From NCBI RefSeq assembly GCF_001424345.1, contig NZ_LMPF01000022.1, forward strand, positions 267,527 to 331,526: 64,000 nucleotides of DNA, given 5' to 3'. The position numbers and the translations under genes were made by a program. The notes under the pieces are model-generated. The model saw nothing but the letters and a program-made list of their open reading frames with translations, ran no database searches and was not told the DNA's origin. The stretch is from Burkholderia sp. Leaf177 (GTDB taxonomy: Bacteria; Pseudomonadota; Gammaproteobacteria; Burkholderiales; Burkholderiaceae). Shown piece after piece: positions 56,190-64,000 of the stretch; within the stretch, counting starts at the first letter, position 1, and each line of letters opens with the position of its first letter.

Positions 56190-58039
56190 TGGAGCCTGTG
56201 ATGGACGAGCAACTGGTAGCCCGAATAAAAAATCTACGTATTGCTTTTGGGGCTGGAGGTGCCGCGACGCCGGTAGTTCATGACGTCTCGTTCGATGTAC
56301 GCCGCGGGCAGACGCTCGCAATAGTAGGAGAGTCCGGATCTGGTAAATCAGTCACCTCGCTTGCAATGATGCGCCTGGTAGAACTAGGAGGTGGCCATAT
56401 TGTATCGGGCAGTATTCAGTTACGCACAAGGTTGCACGGTGTAATTGAACTGGTGAACGCCACCCAGGATACGTTGCGTAAGGTGCGGGGTTCCGACATA
56501 GCAATGATTTTTCAAGAGCCGATGACATCGTTGAACCCAATTTTCAAGATTGGTTCTCAGCTTGTTGAGGCCATCCTATTACATCGGCCCGAAGGCCATC
56601 GCGCCGCGAGAGCACGGGCTTTGCGAATGCTGGACCTTGTTCGTATTCCGGATTCTCGACAAGTCATAGACCGCTATCCACATCAACTTTCAGGCGGCAT
56701 GCGACAGCGGGTGATGATCGCAATGGCGCTTGCGTGCGAGCCTGCCCTGTTGATTGCGGATGAACCAACAACGGCATTGGACGTAACCGTTCAAGCTCAA
56801 ATCCTGCAAATCATCCGAGAACTGCAAAGCGAAATGGACATGGGGGTTATCTTCATAACGCATGACATGGGTGTTGTGGCTCAGATAGCCGACGATGTCA
56901 TGGTGATGCGTCAAGGAGACACCTTAGAGCGTGGTACGGCCAAAAAGATATTCGGCTCTCCGGACCACGCATACACCCGGGCACTACTAGCTGCTGTGCC
57001 TAAGCTAGGAGCGATGAAAGGAACCGATCGGCCTGCGAAATTCCCTGTCGCTGACGACAGCGCCTCCCAAAACCCTGATCCGACGGCCGTGCCCACACGG
57101 TTGGTTCCGCAACGCAACAGCGACCCGTTGCTTCGAGTAAGGAAACTTGTTTGCAGGTACGACTTGCGCGGGGGGGTATTGGGAAGAGTGCAGAAACGGG
57201 TCCACGCCGTTGAAAGCGTGAGCTTTGATCTGCACTCAGGAGAAACCCTTGCGCTTGTCGGCGAGTCTGGTTGCGGCAAGTCGACAACAGCGCGCACGGT
57301 AGCTCGGATTATAGCGGCGCAAGGCGGCAGCATCGAATTCGGTGGCAAGAACATCGCTGATTTGAGGGGTGCCGAACTCAAAGCAGTGCGCCGCGAGATA
57401 CAAATGGTATTTCAGGACCCGTACGCTTCTCTAGATCCGCGGCGAAGCATCGAGCAAAGCTTAATAGAGCCGCTTCTCGTTCATGGGATCATGCACGGCG
57501 CAGCAGCTCGCACTCGCGCAGGCGAATTGCTCGAACGAGTTGGATTACCGGCGTCATCCGCGCATCGGTATCCCCATCAGTTCTCAGGCGGGCAACGGCA
57601 GCGGATTTGCATCGCGCGGGCTCTAGCGTTGTCTCCTAAATTGGTCGTCGCTGACGAATCCGTCTCGGCACTTGATGTTTCTATCCAAGCGCAGATTATC
57701 AACTTAATACAGGACCTTCAGGCAGACCTCGGAATTGCCTTCCTTTTTATCTCGCATGACTTGGCTGTCGTAGAGCGAGTTAGTCATCGCGTGGCAGTGA
57801 TGTACCTAGGTAGGATTGTCGAAATCGGGACTAGGCGCCAAATCTTTGAAACGCCGAGACATCCCTACACGCAGAAGCTGCTATCTGCAGTCCTCGTTGC
57901 TGACCCCGAAAAACGCACACTAAGTCGATCGTTGATCAGCGGAGATATTCCTAGTCCGGTGCACAACTTAACATATCGTCCAGAAGACGTTCGTCTAGAG
58001 GAAGTTGCCCCGGGCCATTACGTAGCCGCAACCTTATGA
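56186..58039 (+). CDS. Fused Dpp/Opp-type ABC ATPase (DppD-DppF fusion, GsiA-like)
   Basis: 617 residues with two complete ABC domains. Walker A motifs are GESGSGKS at 48-55 and GESGCGKST at 359-367. Signatures are LSGGMRQRV and FSGGQRQRI. After each domain comes the oligopeptide-type C-terminal extension (HAYTRALLAAVP; HPYTQKLLSAVL). The first start overlaps the lyase stop (ATGA). One polypeptide thus supplies both nucleotide-binding subunits for DppBC. Confidence 0.95.
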   Translation: MMEPVMDEQLVARIKNLRIAFGAGGAATPVVHDVSFDVRRGQTLAIVGESGSGKSVTSLAMMRLVELGGGHIVSGSIQLRTRLHGVIELVNATQDTLRKVRGSDIAMIFQEPMTSLNPIFKIGSQLVEAILLHRPEGHRAARARALRMLDLVRIPDSRQVIDRYPHQLSGGMRQRVMIAMALACEPALLIADEPTTALDVTVQAQILQIIRELQSEMDMGVIFITHDMGVVAQIADDVMVMRQGDTLERGTAKKIFGSPDHAYTRALLAAVPKLGAMKGTDRPAKFPVADDSASQNPDPTAVPTRLVPQRNSDPLLRVRKLVCRYDLRGGVLGRVQKRVHAVESVSFDLHSGETLALVGESGCGKSTTARTVARIIAAQGGSIEFGGKNIADLRGAELKAVRREIQMVFQDPYASLDPRRSIEQSLIEPLLVHGIMHGAAARTRAGELLERVGLPASSAHRYPHQFSGGQRQRICIARALALSPKLVVADESVSALDVSIQAQIINLIQDLQADLGIAFLFISHDLAVVERVSHRVAVMYLGRIVEIGTRRQIFETPRHPYTQKLLSAVLVADPEKRTLSRSLISGDIPSPVHNLTYRPEDVRLEEVAPGHYVAATL

Positions 58040-58170
58040 CCCTTTGATCTACTACTCTCTAAGCGGAGTTTAAGTTTTCTGGTTTTTTTGGGCGCTTTTA
58101 TTGACCCATTTTTTCAGTACGTAATCTGAAGTTCCGTCAACTTAAAAAATCAAAACGATTAGGATAACAA

Positions 58171-59334
58171 ATGAAACGTTCCTTGTTTGCGCTTGCCGCA
58201 CTGGTGGCATCAACCGGCGTCTCACATGCTCAGAGCAGTGTCAATCTGTACGGCATCGTCGACGCTGGGTTCTTATACACCAACAATTCAGCAGGGCAAA
58301 AGCTGTATTCGACGTCCGCCGGCAACCAGCAGGGCGATCGATGGGGCTTGCGTGGAAATGAAGACCTTGGTGGTGGTCTAAAGGCACTTTTCGTCCTCGA
58401 AAACGGTTTCAATGTGTTTACGGGTAGATTGAATCAGGGTGGAGACGAGTTTGGACGTCAGGCCTATGTGGGTCTTTCAAGCAATAATTTTGGTGCAGTT
58501 ACATTAGGTCGCCAATATGACTCGGTTGTAGACTTCGTCGGGCCACTAGAAGCAGCGGATCAGTGGGCTACCTTTTATGGGGCACATCCGGGGGATCTTG
58601 ACAACCTTAACAATTCAAACCGCACCAACAATTCAATCAAATACACAAGTTCGAATTACGGCGGTATCAAGTTTAGCGGCCTTTATAGTTTGGGGGGCGT
58701 CGCTGGCTCGTTTAACCGCAACCAAATCTTTTCGGGGGGTGTTGGATACACGCAGGGCCCTCTGATATTAGGGGCGGCGTATTTTAACGTAAAAAATCCT
58801 AACTATTCGGCGTTCGGGAATAACGCTTCATCGTCAGCCACTTCGTCGAATATGGGAGGCTCGCAAGTGTACTCAGGCTTCGCGTCAGCGCAGGCACAAC
58901 AGGTGTTCGCGGCAGGCGGTGCTTATACGCTTGGTGCTGCAACCGTGGGCGGTACTTACAGCAATATACAATTCAAAGGGCTCGGACAGACCGCTGTAAT
59001 GGGTCAACCTACTGGTGCGCCCAAGTTCGGCAATGCCAAGTTAAATAACATCGAAGGCAACTTCAAGTACCAAGTGACACCCGCGTTACTGTTAGGCATT
59101 GCTTACGACTATACGAAAGCTTACAGCCTTAATAACGAAAAAATCCATCAAGGTATGATCGGCGCTGATTACTTCTTGTCGAAACGAACGGACTTGTATG
59201 TGACGGGGTTATATCAACATGCATCCGGCAACAATTCGTTCGGTGCGCCAGCGACCGCTCAGCTTGCAGGTCTTTCAGCTTCAAGTACGTCAAATCAGGT
59301 CGCGGCGCTGCTTGGTATTCGTCACAAGTTCTAA
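58171..59334 (+). CDS. General outer-membrane porin, Burkholderia type
   Basis: 387 residues. Signal peptide MKRSLFALAALVASTGVSHA, mature start QSSVNLYGIVDAGFLY, block WGLRGNEDLGGGLKALFVLE, final LLGIRHKF. AGGATAACAA precedes ATG. Close paralogue of the porin at 27349. It probably serves uptake of the ligand of the upstream Dpp operon. Confidence 0.94.
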   Translation: MKRSLFALAALVASTGVSHAQSSVNLYGIVDAGFLYTNNSAGQKLYSTSAGNQQGDRWGLRGNEDLGGGLKALFVLENGFNVFTGRLNQGGDEFGRQAYVGLSSNNFGAVTLGRQYDSVVDFVGPLEAADQWATFYGAHPGDLDNLNNSNRTNNSIKYTSSNYGGIKFSGLYSLGGVAGSFNRNQIFSGGVGYTQGPLILGAAYFNVKNPNYSAFGNNASSSATSSNMGGSQVYSGFASAQAQQVFAAGGAYTLGAATVGGTYSNIQFKGLGQTAVMGQPTGAPKFGNAKLNNIEGNFKYQVTPALLLGIAYDYTKAYSLNNEKIHQGMIGADYFLSKRTDLYVTGLYQHASGNNSFGAPATAQLAGLSASSTSNQVAALLGIRHKF

Positions 59335-59390
59335 AAAAGCGTGTTGCGATGCGACGCCATGCTGACGAAGAGTATGGCGTCAACGCTTTT
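59335..59390 (+). terminator. Strong terminator after the porin
   Basis: GACGCCAT/ATGGCGTC is a perfect 8-bp stem, extended outside by an AAAAGCG/CGCTTTT pairing, ending in TTTT. Begins at the stop codon. Confidence 0.72.
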
Positions 59391-59483
59391 GGTGGTTGTA
59401 AGAAACCAGCCCTTGTTCGAAAGACCCTGATCATCTTGTTCCTGTAGTTCCATAGCCTAATTAAAGACAACGTCAAGCAACCC

Positions 59484-61310
59484 ATGTTCTCATCTATTCG
59501 CGTTCGTATCTTAATGATCTGCGTCGCAACTCTGGTCGCTGCTTTGTCGATAAGTGGGGTTCTAAATTACTATGTTGCCCGTTCCTATGACCAGGAGACG
59601 ATTAACCAGAATCTTGCCGCCATCTCGGCCGGGCATTCATTGGCTATTAGTGATTGGCTGACAGAAAAGGCTACGATTGTCAATGCCATCACTCCGTTGC
59701 AGCTTGACGGCGATGCTGAAAACCTGCTTACCCAGGTAAAAGCGAGTGGCAGCTTTGCGGCTGTTTATATGGCATTCCCTGATAAGCGCTTCACATCGAC
59801 GTCAAGCTTGGGCCATCGACCTTCCAGCGCCGACGTTGATCCCACAACACGACCCTATTACAGACAGGCTTTGGCAACTGGAAAACTCAGTGTGACTGAT
59901 CCGTACATTGCACATACGTCCCGTAAGTTGGTTGTAACGCTGTCCCGTCCTATTCTAGAAAACGGCGCTATAAAAGCGGTCCTGGGTGCTGATATTGCCT
60001 TGGATTCGGTCAGTGCGAATGTGAACGCCATCCATCCGACTCCTGCAAGTTTTGCATTTCTAGTAAATCAAAACGGCACCATCATTGCTCATCCTGACGT
60101 AAAACTGAGCATGCGACCTGTTACTGACATTACGCGTAGTCTAACCGCAGAGACGATCAAGAGGCTTGGCGCCGCTTCGGAGCCATTGAATGTCAAAATC
60201 GGTGACAGAAATAAATTGTTGCACGCAGAAGCAATCCCTGGCACGGATTGGGAACTCGTCATTGCCCTCGACGAATCTGACGCCACAGCGGGTATGCATG
60301 CGCTAGCTCGAACGGAGTTTTTTGGCACGATGATTGTCGCTTTGGCAGCCATTTTACTTATTGGCATGCTTACAGCACCGCCTTTCAAGCGATTGTCTCA
60401 TGCTCGGGATGCGATGGAGGAGATCGGTTCCGGAAGCGGCGATCTAACTAAGCGATTGTCTGCTGAAGGCGACGACGAAGTCGCCGCTATAGCGCGGTCG
60501 TTTAACCTTTTCGTCGACAAAATGACTTCAGTTTTGGTCGAGATAAGAATTAGCAGCGAAGCTGTAAAGAACGCTGCGTCCGAAATTTCACAAGGGAACC
60601 AAGACCTATCGGCTCGCACTGAGCATGCAGCCTCTTCTTTACAAGAGACAGCCGCGTCAATGGAAGAAATTCATGGCACGGTAGGACAATCAGCTGAGGC
60701 GGCTACTCAAGCTCACCGTCTCGCAGAGGCGGCTTCACAAGTGGCTCTGCAGGGAGGCGTCGCTGTTACTGAAGTAGTTTCAACCATGGCGGCGATATCT
60801 GCATCCTCGGGTAAGATTGCTGCCATCATCGGGGTCATCGATGGGATCGCTTTTCAGACTAATATCCTCGCTTTGAATGCTGCGGTCGAGGCTGCACGTG
60901 CAGGCGAGCAGGGCCGGGGATTTGCTGTCGTAGCCGGAGAAGTTCGAATTCTTGCTCAGCGCAGTGCGCAAGCTGCCAAAGAAATCAAGCAACTCATTGA
61001 CGATTCGGCGAACAAGGTTACTAGAGGTGCACAGCTCGTGACAAACGCTGGTGAAACGATGGATGAAATCGTCAAGAGCGTTCGACAGGTGAGCACGATA
61101 ATCGCAGAAATATCCGTGGCAACGAGCGAGCAAAGAACTGGCGTCGGGCAGGTCAATCAAGCCGTTACGCAGCTTGACGCAGTCACTCAACAAAACGCTG
61201 CTCTTGTCGAGCAATCGTCTGCAGCCGCAGATTTTCTGAAAGAGCAGTCATTTAAACTGGCGGAAATTGTAGGCAGGTTCCGTTTGGCCGATATCGCTTC
61301 GGCGCGTTAA
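59484..61310 (+). CDS. Methyl-accepting chemotaxis protein, double-Cache type
   Basis: 608 residues. First helix VRILMICVATLVAALSISGV, dCache sensor (DPTTRPYYRQALATGKLSVT, GTIIAHPDVKLSMR), second helix (FFGTMIVALAAILLIGMLTA), HAMP, and signalling hairpin (IGVIDGIAFQTNILALNAAV). Its sensor is clearly related to that of the 44821 receptor (shared ISAGHSLAISDW, IIAHPD), so the pair are duplicates that may read related ligands. It follows the Dpp-lyase-porin unit. Confidence 0.94.
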   Translation: MFSSIRVRILMICVATLVAALSISGVLNYYVARSYDQETINQNLAAISAGHSLAISDWLTEKATIVNAITPLQLDGDAENLLTQVKASGSFAAVYMAFPDKRFTSTSSLGHRPSSADVDPTTRPYYRQALATGKLSVTDPYIAHTSRKLVVTLSRPILENGAIKAVLGADIALDSVSANVNAIHPTPASFAFLVNQNGTIIAHPDVKLSMRPVTDITRSLTAETIKRLGAASEPLNVKIGDRNKLLHAEAIPGTDWELVIALDESDATAGMHALARTEFFGTMIVALAAILLIGMLTAPPFKRLSHARDAMEEIGSGSGDLTKRLSAEGDDEVAAIARSFNLFVDKMTSVLVEIRISSEAVKNAASEISQGNQDLSARTEHAASSLQETAASMEEIHGTVGQSAEAATQAHRLAEAASQVALQGGVAVTEVVSTMAAISASSGKIAAIIGVIDGIAFQTNILALNAAVEAARAGEQGRGFAVVAGEVRILAQRSAQAAKEIKQLIDDSANKVTRGAQLVTNAGETMDEIVKSVRQVSTIIAEISVATSEQRTGVGQVNQAVTQLDAVTQQNAALVEQSSAAADFLKEQSFKLAEIVGRFRLADIASAR

Positions 61311-61493
61311 GTCAATCTACTGCGACTGTCGTACTCCAGATAATCCACGGGGGTGTGCGCAGTCAACTCGTTTGACCCCATCCACGGTTATTCACCAACG
61401 GATTGCGCTTGCAAACAGCTTTTTATTAGGTACTCGTCGTATCCACTAAGCAAGTTAGAAGTACGCCTGAAACTAACCGTTAGGGAAAAGCAT

Positions 61494-62473
61494 GGCAGTC
61501 AGTGTTCTAGATATATTCAAGATTGGCATCGGACCTTCGAGTTCACACACCGTCGGTCCCAAGCGCGCGGCGCCCATGTTTGTGCAGTCTCTTGAAGTGA
61601 TGGGCTGCTAGAAGATACGGTTTCGGTAAAGTGCGAACTGTACGGCCCGCTGGGTGCCACCGGCAAGGGCCATGGGACAGACCGCGGTGTAACGAAGACG
61701 ACATTCGGCCCAAACTACTAAGGATATGGAACGTAATGCAAGCCTGCGTGAGACGCGGTTGCGGGATCGCAAATGCCGACGCGGATGGGCTTCTTTCTGG
61801 TCCTTTCAGAGTAAAGCGGCGAGCCCCCGCCTTAACCTAGCGCTCCTTGACAGGCCGTAACAGGCGCTGACCGATCCCCCGTCCACCATCGATTGGATTA
61901 ATCTGTACGCAATCGCAGTGAATGAAGAGAACGCGGCTGGTGGGCACGTCGTTACTGCGCCGACCAATGGCGCAGCGGGCATCATTCCAGCCGTGCTGCA
62001 CTACTACGATCGATTTGTACCTGGGTCCAATTTAGAGGGCGTGAAAGATTTTCTATTAACGTCTGCCGCAATTGGAACGCTCTATAAGCTGAACGCTTCG
62101 ATTTCAGGCGCTGAGGTTGGGTGCCAAGGCAAGGTTGGTGTTGCTTGTTCAATGGCGGCCGCCGGATTGACCGCTGTGATGGGCGGACCGCCCACCGAGG
62201 TATGTAATGCTGCTGAGATCGGCATGGAACACAACCCTCGGCCTCACATGTGACCATGTTTGGGGAATGGTCTAGATTCCTTGCATTGAACGCAATGCGA
62301 TGGGTTCAGTAAAGGCGGTGAATGCGGCGCGCATGGCTTTACGAGGGGATGGCACGCACTATGTTTCGCTCGATTCGGTCATCAAAACAATGATGCAAAC
62401 AGGCGCGGATATGGAGACTAAGTACAAAGAGACATCGCGCGGCGGTTTGGCAGTTAATATTGTCGAGTGCTGA
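61494..62473 (+). pseudogene. sdaA: Decayed L-serine dehydratase (sdaA)
   Basis: The N-terminus MAVSVLDIFKIGIGPSSSHT followed by VGPKRAAPMFVQSLEVMG is that of single-chain L-serine dehydratase. A stop and frameshifts follow with most of the middle lost. The match resumes as NEENAAGGHVVTAPTNGAAG, GAEVGCQGKVGVACSMAAAG (iron-sulphur cysteines) and, after another break, MGSVKAVNAARMALRGDGTH and SRGGLAVNIVEC. Not functional. Confidence 0.92.
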
Positions 62474-62990
62474 ACCTCACGGCGATGAAGTTCATCCTCG
62501 CTAATCGATCCATCGTACGTGTTCAACGCGTGCATTCTCGAAGCGCTTTCTCTTTGCTGCGTCTGCAGGAGGCGCTTTGGCAGCCCGTTCTCAATCTCGA
62601 ATCCGAGGCCTTTCCGCAGGGAAGGGCGAATTGCGATCACTTGTCGGGGCATCGCTCGAGGTCCCGAATGAGCGGCTTGCCTATGCATTTTCAGTCGGCA
62701 GCTTTCACGTTAACTCGGTGTGCGAAACCGGTTTCTACCCAAAAACGGGTGTTAACACATTTATACGCGCAACGGTGAAAGAATTATGTCGCTGCACCGT
62801 TTCTGATATTCAAGCCGTACGGATGCCCATGCATGTCCCAAAGTGTTGGTGATGTCAAAGGCAAGTCGGACCCGTACGCACATACACATGCCTTCACTCT
62901 CAAACGTGATGGTGTTGCGAATCTAGAAGCGACAGCTTCGACCTAGGTTGCGCACAATAGATAATTGACGTTTTTCTGGAGAGCTTTTTT
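62474..62990. other. Intergenic region
   Basis: About 500 bases. Open frames of about 90-100 codons overlap each other without motifs. No supported gene. Confidence 0.45.
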
Positions 62991-63284
62991 ATGTTCCATT
63001 CTCGTTTCGTCGCCGTGGTCGCTGCTCTATCAATAACTGCTGTTGGGATGATTCCACCGGTCGCAATGGCGCAAAATGCTGAAACGGCTGCATCAACACC
63101 CAAGCAAATCAAGAATTTGCAACGCAAGGAAGCCCGAAAAGCTAACCGCGAACGGAAGGACGCAGAAATAGGCACTCTAGAAAAGAACGGTTACAACCCC
63201 TCTGCCAACCAGACCGACTATCCGCAAAACATCCAAAATGCGGAAAAGAAAGCTGCCGCTGCGAAGGCTTCGTCGACACCCTAA
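62991..63284 (+). CDS. Small secreted DUF4148-like protein
   Basis: 97 residues. The signal peptide ends at AMAQ (about residue 28). The mature part is Lys/Ala-rich and charged. LEKNGYNPSANQTDYPQNIQ followed by NAEKKA matches the DUF4148 pattern and the paralogue at 12377. GGAGAG precedes the ATG. Likely periplasmic, function unknown. Confidence 0.85.
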   Translation: MFHSRFVAVVAALSITAVGMIPPVAMAQNAETAASTPKQIKNLQRKEARKANRERKDAEIGTLEKNGYNPSANQTDYPQNIQNAEKKAAAAKASSTP

Positions 63285-63673
63285 TGCTGGCTTTCCCGCG
63301 CGCGGCCGCTTGCTCCGGATCGAGTAACCCGCCGGAGTGGGCTTCTCGAAGTCGGGGAGGTCCCAAGATTGAGCGCGTCGGCAAGTGCCTGATCACTGTT
63401 TAAGCTGAATTTCGGGAAGTGAGCGACTCTCTGTGAAAGTGCCGACTAGCTAGCCCGCCCGCGCGTGGGTCACCAACCTCTCCATGCGGTTGCACATCTT
63501 CCGAATGGAAGATCGCGGCTCACCTTTGTAACTAGGTCCGCGGGACAGTAATGGTTCCCACAGCTTAGGCCGTGGCATCGAGTCACCCGCGGCATGCGTC
63601 GCTCGACGCGGTGCGTGCAGCGAGTCGTTCTCGTGCTCATCTCGCATGCCGCTGGGGAAAGCTCGCGCAGATC
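63285..63673. other. Intergenic region
   Basis: About 390 GC-rich bases with no supported gene. Confidence 0.45.
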
Positions 63674-64000
63674 TTATACGGGTCCGCTGACGCTGTCCCA
63701 TAAGAACGGGGCGAGCACGGCTTGGTTTAATTCGGCGCCAAGACCCGCGCCCTCGGGCAGCGCCAGGTAGCCATCTTTTATCTTCAACTCCGGTGCGTCG
63801 ACGATCGTGTCAATGGCGCCATCGTGAAGTCGGAAGTAGGGGTAAAGCTCAAGCATGGATACATTCGGCAGATTAACCCCTAAATGAAGCGCGACCTGCG
63901 TGGCAAGCGCACTTCCACAAACGTGGGGAGCAACTCGCATCCCGAATGCTTCGGCCATTGCAGCAATCTTTTTCGTCTCCATTATTCCGCCGGTGTTGCA
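63674..64000 (-). CDS. Enolase-superfamily (mandelate racemase/muconate lactonizing type) enzyme, C-terminal part
   Basis: The minus-strand frame is open to the window edge. It reads CNTGGIMETKKIAAMAEAFG and MRVAPHVCGSALATQVALHL. GGIxxxKKIAxxAEAxG is the end of the MR/MLE barrel, and the His in APHV sits where catalytic or ligand residues of the family lie. The C-terminal loop LYPYFRLHDGAIDTIVD closes the active site. Substrate class (sugar acid, mandelate-like) not decidable. The stop is normal. The N-terminal two thirds lie outside the window. Confidence 0.88.
   Translation of the reverse strand, partial: CNTGGIMETKKIAAMAEAFGMRVAPHVCGSALATQVALHLGVNLPNVSMLELYPYFRLHDGAIDTIVDAPELKIKDGYLALPEGAGLGAELNQAVLAPFLWDSVSGPV

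Noticed and set aside
1..64000. CRISPR arrays, tRNA or rRNA genes, prophage, toxin-antitoxin or defence systems
   Set aside because: I looked for regular direct repeats, cloverleaf-like segments and typical gene sets and found none that could be supported.

Overview
The window looks like a chromosomal accessory region of a Burkholderiaceae bacterium of the Paraburkholderia/Caballeronia type. The grounds are four Gram-negative general porins of the Burkholderia family, two small DUF4148-like secreted proteins, a kbl-tdh threonine pathway, many LysR and XRE-cupin regulators, and several methyl-accepting chemotaxis receptors. No rRNA, tRNA, CRISPR array or intact insertion sequence was seen. By eye, base composition is lower in the catabolic cassettes than in kbl-tdh and in the decayed oxidase near 13.4-15.3 kb, which fits a region assembled from acquired cassettes.

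Layout. (1) 0-12.7 kb: a Pot/Fbp-type ABC importer (ATPase cut by the window edge, two permeases, binding protein) in line with a hyuA-hyuB hydantoinase/oxoprolinase pair, then a porin, a D-2-hydroxyacid dehydrogenase, a chemoreceptor and a DUF4148-like protein. (2) 12.8-15.3 kb: a chemoreceptor remnant joined to a 5'-truncated FAD/Fe-S oxidase remnant that also carries an in-frame TAG. (3) 15.6-22.8 kb: a LysR regulator divergent from a second Pot/Fbp-type ABC operon ending in a SLOG-fold protein, then a porin. (4) 22.9-26.7 kb: an enolase-superfamily remnant, the kbl-tdh operon and its divergent XRE-cupin regulator. (5) 26.8-29.2 kb: a small secreted protein, a porin and a broken CapA-like gene. 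(6) 29.6-44.6 kb: the most interesting part. It has an MFS carrier, two paralogous XRE-cupin regulators, an aldehyde dehydrogenase, a second hyuAB pair, a FAD amine/amino-acid oxidoreductase, an AstE/aspartoacylase-like deacylase and a CapA-like metallophosphatase-fold protein. Five of the upstream regions carry versions of one 14-bp palindrome, TTCAnTATAnTGAA. (7) 44.8-49 kb: a dCache chemoreceptor, then a tandem glycine riboswitch in front of a DadA-like oxidoreductase. (8) 49.2-49.7 kb: IS66 and tyrosine-recombinase debris. (9) 50-61.3 kb: a LysR regulator with a clear operator, divergent from a Dpp/Opp-type ABC operon that contains an argininosuccinate-lyase-like enzyme, followed by a porin and a chemoreceptor. 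(10) 61.5-64 kb: an L-serine dehydratase remnant, a second DUF4148-like gene and the end of an enolase-superfamily gene.

The repeated plan is sense, cross, import, degrade: chemoreceptor, outer-membrane porin, inner-membrane carrier, then ring-opening, deacylating or lyase enzymes. The likely substrates are small nitrogen compounds (cyclic amides, N-acyl or N-substituted amino acids, polyamine-like molecules). Exact substrates cannot be read from the sequence. A second theme is glycine, serine and threonine metabolism: kbl-tdh, the glycine riboswitch gene and the sdaA relic.
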